Assembly: GCF_014694455.1 (NCBI RefSeq)
Contig: NZ_JAAUWT010000026.1
Span: 1-40,825 of the forward strand
Source of the DNA: Vibrio sp. S9_S30
GTDB taxonomy: Bacteria > Pseudomonadota > Gammaproteobacteria > Enterobacterales > Vibrionaceae
Length of the DNA stretch: 40,825 nucleotides
Reading direction: 5' to 3'
The notes under the pieces are model-generated. The model was given only the letters and a program-made list of their open reading frames with translations. It was not told the origin of the DNA and did not search any database. The translations under genes and the position numbers were made by a program. Below are positions 16,834 through 23,209 of this stretch, in pieces (position 1 is the stretch's first letter; each line of letters opens with the position of its first letter).

Positions 16834-17262
16834 TTAAAATAGAGACGATTTCTTTTTAATCGGCACTTGCTGGACGTCCCCGTATTCACGTAACTTATCC
16901 ATCTTCTCGATATCCAGCTTGAGCTCGGTTATGTAATTATCCCCTACCGCATAAGTTCTAACGACCTCAGCGCCACGGATAACACCATCTACAGCTCCTG
17001 AAGCATACTCAGCCCCCAGACGTTGATCTTCAAGATCCGATCTCGCGCTGACTCGTAAACCATAAACTTGCTCTGCGAGTTCACGATAAGCATCAACTTT
17101 TGACGCTCTCAACGCACGCACCTGCTTCTCTTCAGCATTGCGTCCTCTTTGATCGCTGATACTTGCATATCCTACTGCAACCAAAACGTTCTCACCGCGG
17201 TTATTGATAGGCTGGCAACCTGCTGCCACCAGCACTGCAATTAGTAAAAATATCTTTTTCAT
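16834..17262 (-). CDS. flgP: flagellar outer-membrane lipoprotein FlgP
   Basis: FlgP is an outer-membrane lipoprotein needed for normal motility in Vibrio and thought to form a ring or disk around the basal body. It has a lipoprotein signal MKKIFLLIAVLVAAGC (Cys16). The rest is a LPP20-like domain: VAVGYASISDQRGRNAEEKQ, RASKVDAYRELAEQVYGLRV and GVIRGAEVVRTYAVGDNYIT. A GTG nine bases upstream lies in the ribosome binding site AAAGGTGAG, so I chose the ATG, giving 142 residues. It follows flgO. Confidence 0.94.
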   Translation of the reverse strand: MKKIFLLIAVLVAAGCQPINNRGENVLVAVGYASISDQRGRNAEEKQVRALRASKVDAYRELAEQVYGLRVSARSDLEDQRLGAEYASGAVDGVIRGAEVVRTYAVGDNYITELKLDIEKMDKLREYGDVQQVPIKKKSSLF

Positions 17263-17350
17263 TTCTCTCACCTTTAATCTCTGCTACACACTCATCAGCT
17301 TAAGGGCTAACCGGCTAAAAGCCCGTCCACAAAAGCCAAGCTATAAGAAG

Positions 17351-17986
17351 CTATGGGCGTAGAATAATTGTGTTCTGTGTCTTCATCTCGGGGTCAGATC
17401 GAATAATCACACCATCCTGAGTACGAATGCTTCGCAGAGTTTCTAGGTCACGACCAATACGATCGGCAGGTAAGAAACCTTGTGCCGTTGCAACAACAAT
17501 ACGAGTTTGCATGCCAACAACACGTGCATTCACCAGCACACCGCCTTCTTGACGTAGCATCGTTCCCGTCAGAACATACTTAACGTCTTGCTCTCTCGCT
17601 AACTCTTTCCAATCACGGCTAAAGGCGAAATCCCCTTCTTGCGTCACTCGAATAGAGCCCGTTGCTTTAAAGTCCACCACTTTAAAACCTCGACGTTGAA
17701 ATTGGTGGATAAACCCCTCAGAAACTGAGTTCCCTAACCAATTTGTCGTGTCCATATTTTGCAAATCAACAAACGATGTGATGGCAATTGGTGAGCGCGC
17801 TGAAACACTCGTGTTAGAAAGAATTAACTCTTCGGTTAAACTTTCTACAAAAAAGTCCATGGTATGACGTGGCGTATCCATCAGCATAAATCGACTGCCC
17901 GGATACGTATCTTTACCATCATATATGGGTGAAAACGCGCAAGATGCTAAAAGCATTGTCATTGCGACTACAAACCATTTCTTCAT
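17351..17986 (-). CDS. flgO: flagellar outer-membrane protein FlgO
   Basis: FlgO is an outer-membrane lipoprotein that supports flagellar stability in Vibrio. It has the lipoprotein signal MKKWFVVAMTMLLASC (Cys16), then a FlgO-domain: DFFVESLTEELILSNTSVSA, SFVDLQNMDTTNWLGNSVSE, FIHQFQRRGFKVVDFKATGS and VKYVLTGTMLRQEGGVLVNA. An ATG nine bases upstream is too close to the GGAG site, so the second ATG is preferred, giving 211 residues. flgO-flgP is transcribed away from flgT. Confidence 0.94.
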   Translation of the reverse strand: MKKWFVVAMTMLLASCAFSPIYDGKDTYPGSRFMLMDTPRHTMDFFVESLTEELILSNTSVSARSPIAITSFVDLQNMDTTNWLGNSVSEGFIHQFQRRGFKVVDFKATGSIRVTQEGDFAFSRDWKELAREQDVKYVLTGTMLRQEGGVLVNARVVGMQTRIVVATAQGFLPADRIGRDLETLRSIRTQDGVIIRSDPEMKTQNTIILRP

Positions 17987-18041
17987 TCTCTTCATCTCCG
18001 GATATACTAGGTGCCATTACTCCAACGTGTTTACCCATTGT

Positions 18042-18057
18042 TGGAACAATACTTGCT
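18042..18057 (+). promoter_or_regulatory. sigma-54 promoter of flgT
   Basis: TGGAAC-N5-TTGCT has invariant GG and GC at 10-nt spacing and a good -12 element. It lies 86 nt before the flgT ATG. flgT of V. cholerae is known to need sigma-54 and FlrC, which fits. Confidence 0.65.
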
Positions 18058-18111
18058 TTCCTTAGTTGCTCGCTAAGAAAAAACTCACCGAAACCTGCTA
18101 ATCAAGTATCT

Positions 18112-18127
18112 AGCAAAAAACATACCC
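18112..18127 (-). promoter_or_regulatory. possible sigma-54 promoter of flgOP
   Basis: Leftward GGGTAT-N5-TTGCT has the GG-N10-GC frame and a full -12 element but a poor -24 flank. It lies 126 nt before the flgO ATG. If real, its transcript would overlap that of the flgT promoter. Confidence 0.38.
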
Positions 18128-18143
18128 ACATGGTAAAGCACTG

Positions 18144-19283
18144 ATGAAAAAATACGATTTTCGAACCATTTTGTTGATATTCAGTTTGATTTTTTCAACT
18201 GGGATTCATGCTGCATGGTATGAAGTCAATGGTGATGCCACGATAGTGTCAACAAAAGAGGCAGCAAGAATTTACGCCATTGAGGATGCCCTATATAAGG
18301 CAATGAGTTTTTCCGGTGCAGACATCGGCACACTCAGCTTTATTCAGCCATTTTTGGAGGAGCCTCGCCAAGAATATCAATTCACTAATCATGAAGTTCG
18401 TTATGTCCGCATCATGAATGAAGATGTTTCAGGTGGCAAAGTTAGGCTGAAAGTTAGGGTAGATATTTACCCTTCGGCAAAGGGTTGCCATGTGGATCAA
18501 TACAAAAAAACATTCGCAGTTGGACTTATCGATATATTAGAGCCAACCCAAGCGGTAATGGGCAGCATATATTCTCTAGGTAAAGATTACGGCACGATCA
18601 TCAGCCGCCAATTAAACGATGAATCGTTGAGCTTCTATTCCATAGGAACCACAGAATATGAAATAAGAAGAGATCAACCCGAAGTCATCAAAATGCTGGC
18701 TCAGGATACAGGGGCGCAATACCTCATGACCGCTGCCATTACAGACCTGACAGCCACCGTCGAAACGTCCTTGCTTGGCAGAGAAACCATTAACCGACAA
18801 TTCGCCATGGAAGTCATCGTTTTTGATGGTAAAACAGGCAGTGAGATGTACACTAAAAATTATCGAGAAGTCGCTCTTTGGCCTTTCCCGAAAACCAGTA
18901 AAGTCGACACCAAAGGTGCGCGATTCTGGTCTTCTACTTACGGGGAGATGATGATGCGTGTTAGTCGCAACGTCATGCTGGATTTAGAATCCGAGCTATC
19001 TTGTAAGATCACCTTGCCGGAAGTTGTGTCGATAAAAGACAATACAGTCACCATCGACTTAGGTCGCCGACACGGAGTGAAAAAAGGTGACGTATTGCAA
19101 CTTTGGCACACCGGAGCCTTTATTGATCAAAACGGCATTGCTCGCAATCGCGTTTCTAAGAGTGATATTACGCTTACCGTAACACGTGTTTATGATAAAG
19201 GGGCAGAGCTTTCAATCAATCAGCCTAACCTAGCCCGAAGCGTTCAAATTGGCGATGTGATGCACAAACAAATTTTTGATTAA
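18144..19283 (+). CDS. flgT: flagellar H-ring protein FlgT
   Basis: FlgT forms the H ring on the periplasmic side of the LP ring and helps place the MotX/MotY (T-ring) proteins of sodium-driven polar motors. It has 379 residues with a signal peptide ending GIHA before AWYEVNGDATIVSTKEAARI. The three-domain layout follows the family: an N-terminal domain to about residue 120, a middle domain (FAVGLIDILEPTQAVMGSIY) and a C-terminal domain with VTIDLGRRHGVKKGDVLQLW. The ribosome binding site is weak (TAAAG). Confidence 0.94.
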   Translation: MKKYDFRTILLIFSLIFSTGIHAAWYEVNGDATIVSTKEAARIYAIEDALYKAMSFSGADIGTLSFIQPFLEEPRQEYQFTNHEVRYVRIMNEDVSGGKVRLKVRVDIYPSAKGCHVDQYKKTFAVGLIDILEPTQAVMGSIYSLGKDYGTIISRQLNDESLSFYSIGTTEYEIRRDQPEVIKMLAQDTGAQYLMTAAITDLTATVETSLLGRETINRQFAMEVIVFDGKTGSEMYTKNYREVALWPFPKTSKVDTKGARFWSSTYGEMMMRVSRNVMLDLESELSCKITLPEVVSIKDNTVTIDLGRRHGVKKGDVLQLWHTGAFIDQNGIARNRVSKSDITLTVTRVYDKGAELSINQPNLARSVQIGDVMHKQIFD

Positions 19284-19293
19284 AACCAAACGC

Positions 19294-19321
19294 TTAACAT
19301 CGGGGAAAAAATAGGTATTAT
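19294..19321 (+). promoter_or_regulatory. sigma-70 promoter of tRNA-Arg
   Basis: TTAACA, a 16-nt spacer and TATTAT, ending 11 nt before the mature tRNA 5' end. It is a plausible housekeeping promoter for the single tRNA gene. Confidence 0.55.
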
Positions 19322-19332
19322 AAAAATACTCC

Positions 19333-19409
19333 GCTCCCGTGGCACAGCTGGATAGCGCGGCCCCCTCCTAAGGGGCAGGTCACAGGTTCGAATCCTGTCG
19401 GGAGCGCCA
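19333..19409 (+). tRNA. tRNA-Arg (anticodon CCT, reads AGG)
   Basis: A 77-nt cloverleaf. The acceptor stem GCTCCCG/CGGGAGC is perfect, the anticodon stem GCCCC/GGGGC carries loop CTCCTAA with anticodon CCT, and the T arm is ACAGG-TTCGAAT-CCTGT. CCA is encoded at the 3' end. The D stem (GCAC/GCGC) has one A-C mismatch. The neighbouring accessory genes suggest it has served as an integration site. Confidence 0.97.
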
Positions 19410-19417
19410 TATAAAAC

Positions 19418-19452
19418 AAAGACTTAGCTTATTTTTAAGCTAAGTCTTTTTT
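19418..19452 (+). terminator. terminator of tRNA-Arg
   Basis: A 13-bp perfect stem AAAGACTTAGCTT/AAGCTAAGTCTTT with a 6-nt loop and a T-rich end (TTTTTTG), starting 9 nt after the tRNA. Confidence 0.88.
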
Positions 19453-19468
19453 GTTTATTGCCACTATA

Positions 19469-19516
19469 TGTAGCACCCATGTAGCAATTTTCTATTTTTC
19501 TGTAATCGGTGCTACA
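19469..19516. other. cluster of TGTAGCA motifs, possible integrase arm sites
   Basis: TGTAGCACC at 19469-19477, TGTAGCA at 19480-19486 and the inverted copy GGTGCTACA at 19508-19516. Repeated short motifs just inside a tRNA junction resemble arm-type sites bound by tyrosine integrases. No integrase gene is present in the window, so this may be an island scar. Confidence 0.35.
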
Positions 19517-19537
19517 CAGCTTGATATCGTAGATAAA

Positions 19538-20146
19538 TTACGAGCCGGAACTCTCGATTTCATAAAAGCTAAGCCCAGTGAATTCATTTTTTGTCACTAG
19601 GTTTAAAAAGCTGTTTTCCGCATTCGACGTATATAGGCTTATCGGAGTGTCACTTAACTTAAACAACTTTGGAGTAGAAACCTTGTTGCGATCGACAACG
19701 AATCGTTTGTATGGTCTGGTTTTATGTATTCGACCATTGGGTTTGTAGTTTACCTCTGTCAATTCGCTGTCTAGCGCATCCAGTTTAGAAACAACATTTA
19801 ATGCATACCATACCGAGTTATCAACATTCACAGGTAAAAACTCGCAAGATGCCCCCATCTCTTCCTGAAATTTAGGTGCTATGTCGTGACGAATAACAAA
19901 AGTACTGCTCCCCCAAGCGGCAACCATTGGCTTCTCCAAATCTGCCGAGTCATCATGTATTAGCCAGTCGAGCGTTATAGGGCGCCAAGTTGATAACTTT
20001 GAAGAGCCATCAAATATAAGCCATTCACCATCACAAATAGCTTCTGAATCTGAGAGGCTTGTTTGTTCTAGATATAGGTATTTATCTACATCCGCTTGGA
20101 TACCGAATACTTCAGTGAAAGCATCTTCTTTAGCCTGCAATTTCAT
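19538..20146 (-). CDS. Imm11-like immunity protein (DUF1629 type), orphan
   Basis: A 202-residue soluble protein with no signal or membrane segment. The middle EFLPVNVDNSVWYALNVVSK followed by LDALDSELTEV matches my recollection of the Imm11/DUF1629 immunity family, which pairs an 'FLPV...YyllNV...lDalD' core with a C-terminal 'GLxFxEI'-like strand (here FTGLSFYEIESS). Such proteins neutralise C-terminal toxin domains of polymorphic secreted toxins. No toxin gene is present, but its ATG overlaps the end of a 43-codon gene remnant just upstream, which is where a toxin would lie. The assignment rests on motif memory, not a search. Confidence 0.6.
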   Translation of the reverse strand: MKLQAKEDAFTEVFGIQADVDKYLYLEQTSLSDSEAICDGEWLIFDGSSKLSTWRPITLDWLIHDDSADLEKPMVAAWGSSTFVIRHDIAPKFQEEMGASCEFLPVNVDNSVWYALNVVSKLDALDSELTEVNYKPNGRIHKTRPYKRFVVDRNKVSTPKLFKLSDTPISLYTSNAENSFLNLVTKNEFTGLSFYEIESSGS

Positions 20147-20258
20147 TTGCCCTTATTTTACGTGTTATTGGGAATAGACCCATTTTTAGATCATCACCAA
20201 TATCTTCCAAAACTTCAATGATGTCCTCTCTGTCGGCATCCTGAACTCTCGTTTCAAG
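20130..20258 (-). pseudogene. 3' remnant of a gene upstream of the immunity gene
   Basis: An open frame of 42 codons with no start, running from an in-frame TGA to a TAA at 20130-20132. The peptide includes VQDADREDIIEVLEDIGDDL and ends MGLFPITRKIRANEIAG. Its stop overlaps the immunity gene start (ATGAAATTGCAGGCTAA), the type of overlap seen in toxin-immunity pairs. I infer the tail of a lost toxin or related gene. The composition is protein-like but I do not recognise the family. Confidence 0.45.
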
Positions 20259-20623
20259 TCAGTGCTCAACGTTCAGATAATAAAAAAGTATGAATACCCA
20301 GTTGTGACCTATGGCACTAACTAGCAAGGACTCAACGCGTTTTAAATCTAAAGAAAAGGATTGCCAGTACCCTGAATGGAAACAATCCGACTGTTGTTAC
20401 ATCCCAATGGTTTGATCGGTTGTCTTTGAGATCTTGATCCATGTGGCGAAAGGTTTGACAGGAATAACAAAAAGTTTCAGATTTGCATCGTTCATAAGAT
20501 GCTTGAATCACTTCTAGTGTAAAAGTGTGACTGGGGTGCCGTGTAAGTTGCGACGCTCTTCAAACGAGCGGCAAATTCTTCTATTCTTTTCATCAAGTAA
20601 CAAACATATCAATTTCGTCCCTT
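20259..20623. other. gene-poor accessory block
   Basis: No confident gene. One leftward frame stays open for about 75 codons to a TGA at 20332, with protein-like segments (KSETFCYSCQTFRHMDQDLK, NHWDVTTVGLFPF) but no start or ribosome binding site. A second 33-codon ATG frame (20492-20593) overlaps it. CGCTC/GAGCG forms a small hairpin near 20553-20569. The block may be a dispersed Vibrio repeat or decayed coding DNA. Confidence 0.35.
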
Positions 20624-21130
20624 ATGAAGAAAAGCAGCCTAACAACAAGTACCGGGCACAGGTTTATTTCTAAAAGCAAAACTGCATTTAAAATACACAT
20701 CCACACCCCAGATGACACGGTATTGCATCGCTCTGTGGGGTTTGTGCGCATTGGTGAAAAGAAAGGTTTGAAAAAAGCCATCAAACTACGCAATGAACTC
20801 GGTAGAGAAATGTGGGGGAAATTTTGGCGGCGTTTGCTAAAAGATCCGTATCTAATGACCCGCCTACCGCACAGTGTAGAGCCCGTTGTTGTCTATAAGC
20901 CTAATCCGACAAAATCCGACCCGGAACATCGGGACGCGTGTTATTTGGCAAAATGGCGTGAGTTCAATGAAAGCGGCGAATACAAGTACAAAACCAAAGT
21001 TTGCTCGATTAACAAACACGGTAAACTCGCGGCTTATACGCAAACTAAAAAGGCGTTACTTGAAGCACACAAACACAATATTGAGATTCTGACTTACATG
21101 GGTCGCTTGAACAGCATTGATTTGAAGTAG
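20624..21130 (+). CDS. small basic protein with AP2-like repeats
   Basis: A 168-residue, Lys/Arg-rich protein. Two segments look alike: VGFVRIGEKKGLKKAIKLRN (about 38-57) and KVCSINKHGKLAAYTQTKKA (about 125-144). Each has a strand ending in an R/N-x-G/H-like turn, then an amphipathic helix, the layout of AP2/integrase-type DNA-binding domains. Such proteins occur in Vibrio and phages; the function here is unknown. No Shine-Dalgarno precedes the ATG. It shares a terminator with the convergent gltX and lies in the accessory patch after tRNA-Arg. Confidence 0.6.
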   Translation: MKKSSLTTSTGHRFISKSKTAFKIHIHTPDDTVLHRSVGFVRIGEKKGLKKAIKLRNELGREMWGKFWRRLLKDPYLMTRLPHSVEPVVVYKPNPTKSDPEHRDACYLAKWREFNESGEYKYKTKVCSINKHGKLAAYTQTKKALLEAHKHNIEILTYMGRLNSIDLK

Positions 21131-21160
21131 TTAAGGTTGAAATGACTCAAGCTGAAATAA

Positions 21161-21186
21161 AAAAGACCGCACAGCAGCGGTCTTTT
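21161..21186. terminator. bidirectional terminator between the AP2-like gene and gltX
   Basis: Stem AAAGACCGC/GCGGTCTTT with loop ACAGCA (near-perfect). A-tract on the left and T-tract on the right allow termination of both the rightward gene and the leftward gltX. Confidence 0.88.
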
Positions 21187-21199
21187 CAAGGAATTTCGA

Positions 21200-22627
21200 C
21201 TAAGCGTTAGCTTCACGCTCTGCAATGAATGCTAATGCCATCTTGATACGAGCAATCACGCGATCTTTGCCTATCAGTTCCATAACTGCATCCACCGATG
21301 GCGATTGACCGCTGCCAGTAACAGCAACTCGAAGTGGCATACCAATTTTCCCCATGCCAATTTCTAACTCTTCACACACCGCGGCAATAACGCCTTCTTT
21401 AATGTTTTCAGTATCCCACTCATCTAATGCTTCCACTTTTGCCAGTGCCAGCTCTAATGGACCTTTTGCAACGCCACGTAAGTGTTTCTTCGCGGCGCCC
21501 GCTTCAAACTCCGAAAAATCTTCATAGAAGTAACGGATTTGCTCTGTAAGTTCTACCAACGTATTGCAGCGCTCACCAACCAGCGTGATGACGTCTGTAA
21601 TGGCAGGACCATTTTCAGTGCTTAGGTTTTGGTTATCTAGGTGCCACTGAAGATGCTCTGCTACGTATGCCGGATCCGATGTTTTAATGTAGTGGTTGTT
21701 CAACCAATGCAGTTTTTCCGTATTAAACGCCGAAGCCGACTTAGAAATCGCTCCTAGGCTAAACAGCTTAATCATCTCTTCTTGAGAGAAAATTTCCTGA
21801 TCGCCATGTGACCAGCCAAGGCGAACAAGGTAGTTGTTCAACGCATTTGGAAGGTAACCTTCGTCGCGGTATTGCATCACAGAAACCGCACCATGACGTT
21901 TTGATAGTTTCGCCCCATCGTCACCCAGAATCATTGCGCAGTGAGCAAACGTAGGAACTGGTGCACCCAACGCTTCATAAATGTTAATTTGACGAGGGGT
22001 ATTATTGATGTGATCTTCACCACGAACAACGTGCGTAATCCCCATATCCCAATCATCGACAACCACAACAAAGTTATACGTTGGGGAACCATCGGTACGG
22101 CGAATGATGAGGTCATCCATTTGAGCATTGCTGATTTCAATGCGACCACGGATTTGATCATCAAAGACAACACTTCCCTCTTTCGGGTTACGGAAACGGA
22201 CTACACAAGGGTCACCGTCTTTCGCGGCTTCATTTGCGGCTTTAATTTTAGGGTGATTTGCATCGTAACGCGGCATTTCTTTGTTGGCTTCTTGTTCTTC
22301 ACGAATCTCATCAAGAAGTTCTTTCGATGCATAGCACTTGTAAGCTTTATCTTCCGCAAGCAATTTATCCACTTGCTCGTTGTAACGGTCAAAACGCTTA
22401 GACTGGAAGTAAGGACCTTCATTCCACTCCAGACCAAGCCACTTCATCCCTTCTAGAATCGCATCAACGGCTTCCTGAGAGTTACGCTCCAAATCCGTAT
22501 CTTCGATACGCAGAACGAATTCACCGCCCTGGCTCTTTGCAAATAACCAAGAGTAAAGTGCTGTACGCGCACCACCGACATGCAGATAGCCAGTTGGGCT
22601 AGGAGCAAAACGAGTTTTAACCGTCAT
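21200..22627 (-). CDS. gltX: glutamyl-tRNA synthetase
   Basis: GltX charges tRNA-Glu with glutamate. It has 475 residues, the usual bacterial length. Class I signatures are clear: the HIGH-type motif in FAPSPTGYLHVGGARTALY (about residues 7-25) and KLSKR at 240-244. FVLRIEDTDLERN and HVVRGEDHINNTPRQI are conserved active-site parts. The C-terminal anticodon-binding region is complete. Neighbours are accessory genes on one side and the DUF2834 gene on the other; copA follows, as in V. cholerae. Confidence 0.98.
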   Translation of the reverse strand: MTVKTRFAPSPTGYLHVGGARTALYSWLFAKSQGGEFVLRIEDTDLERNSQEAVDAILEGMKWLGLEWNEGPYFQSKRFDRYNEQVDKLLAEDKAYKCYASKELLDEIREEQEANKEMPRYDANHPKIKAANEAAKDGDPCVVRFRNPKEGSVVFDDQIRGRIEISNAQMDDLIIRRTDGSPTYNFVVVVDDWDMGITHVVRGEDHINNTPRQINIYEALGAPVPTFAHCAMILGDDGAKLSKRHGAVSVMQYRDEGYLPNALNNYLVRLGWSHGDQEIFSQEEMIKLFSLGAISKSASAFNTEKLHWLNNHYIKTSDPAYVAEHLQWHLDNQNLSTENGPAITDVITLVGERCNTLVELTEQIRYFYEDFSEFEAGAAKKHLRGVAKGPLELALAKVEALDEWDTENIKEGVIAAVCEELEIGMGKIGMPLRVAVTGSGQSPSVDAVMELIGKDRVIARIKMALAFIAEREANA

Positions 22628-22753
22628 GAGATTTCCTTTGGGTGTTTAAAAGCGGCACCCTATTGGGTACCGCGTAAATAAGGATAAAAATTGGCGACAT
22701 TTTAACACCCAATTGCAATTGTACAATGAGGAAAAATGAAGAAGGATGACGAG

Positions 22754-23089
22754 TCAATACATGCTTTGGAGTGCCATTTGCGTTTCTTGATGCATCTCGC
22801 GGAGCAGAAGGTATAAAGGCAAACCAAGAGACACACCCACGAGACACGTACCCAAAATGGGTTTCCAAGGCTGGGTAAACCCAATTTTTTTACTGTCATA
22901 TAAAATAAACCCAATAAGCACGACAGCGGAAATCAATACATCTAACCACGCGAATAACCCCATTTTATTGCTGTTGATGTGCTCGATGATGAGGGGAATG
23001 GAAAAACCAAACTCTCCAAGCCAAGAGAGTAAGGCAGAATAAGGAACCACTGTTCCGACAATGCATGCGACCAAGTAAAAACCCTTCAT
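22754..23089 (-). CDS. DUF2834 family membrane protein
   Basis: A 111-residue membrane protein of unknown function. The sequence fits the DUF2834 pattern: an N-terminal segment with VGTVVPYSALLSWLGEFGFS, a middle AWLDVLISAVVLIGFILYDS, and a last segment GVSLGLPLYLLLREM. I count three membrane segments. A perfect AGGAGG lies 4 nt before the ATG. It is divergent from copA, whose CueR promoter begins about 60 nt away, and is followed by gltX. Confidence 0.8.
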   Translation of the reverse strand: MKGFYLVACIVGTVVPYSALLSWLGEFGFSIPLIIEHINSNKMGLFAWLDVLISAVVLIGFILYDSKKIGFTQPWKPILGTCLVGVSLGLPLYLLLREMHQETQMALQSMY

Positions 23090-23146
23090 ACTGCCTCCTG
23101 ATATCCTTACACGAGAAACCCATTTTGAGAAAAAATGTAACGCTTG

Positions 23147-23177
23147 TTGACCTTCCCCTTGAAGGAAGGTTTATGCT
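23147..23177 (+). promoter_or_regulatory. CueR-type copper-responsive promoter of copA
   Basis: A -35 TTGACC and -10 TATGCT are separated by 19 nt, the lengthened spacing typical of MerR-family promoters. Between them lies a perfect dyad ACCTTCC-N7-GGAAGGT (23150-23170), the known CueR operator form. The start site would fall near 23183. No cueR gene is in the window. Confidence 0.9.
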
Positions 23178-23209
23178 CAGTAGTAATCAATAATCTGACG
23201 AGAAGCGTT

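Noticed and set aside
18001..18016. Leftward TGGCAC near flgO, as a sigma-54 site
   Set aside because: The -12 position has no GC, and it would place the start almost on the flgO ATG.
20492..20593. 33-codon ATG open frame, leftward
   Set aside because: No ribosome binding site or family, and it overlaps another open frame; probably chance.
23144..23209. Earlier in-frame ATG for copA
   Set aside because: It lies before the -35 of the CueR promoter, so it is not on the mRNA.
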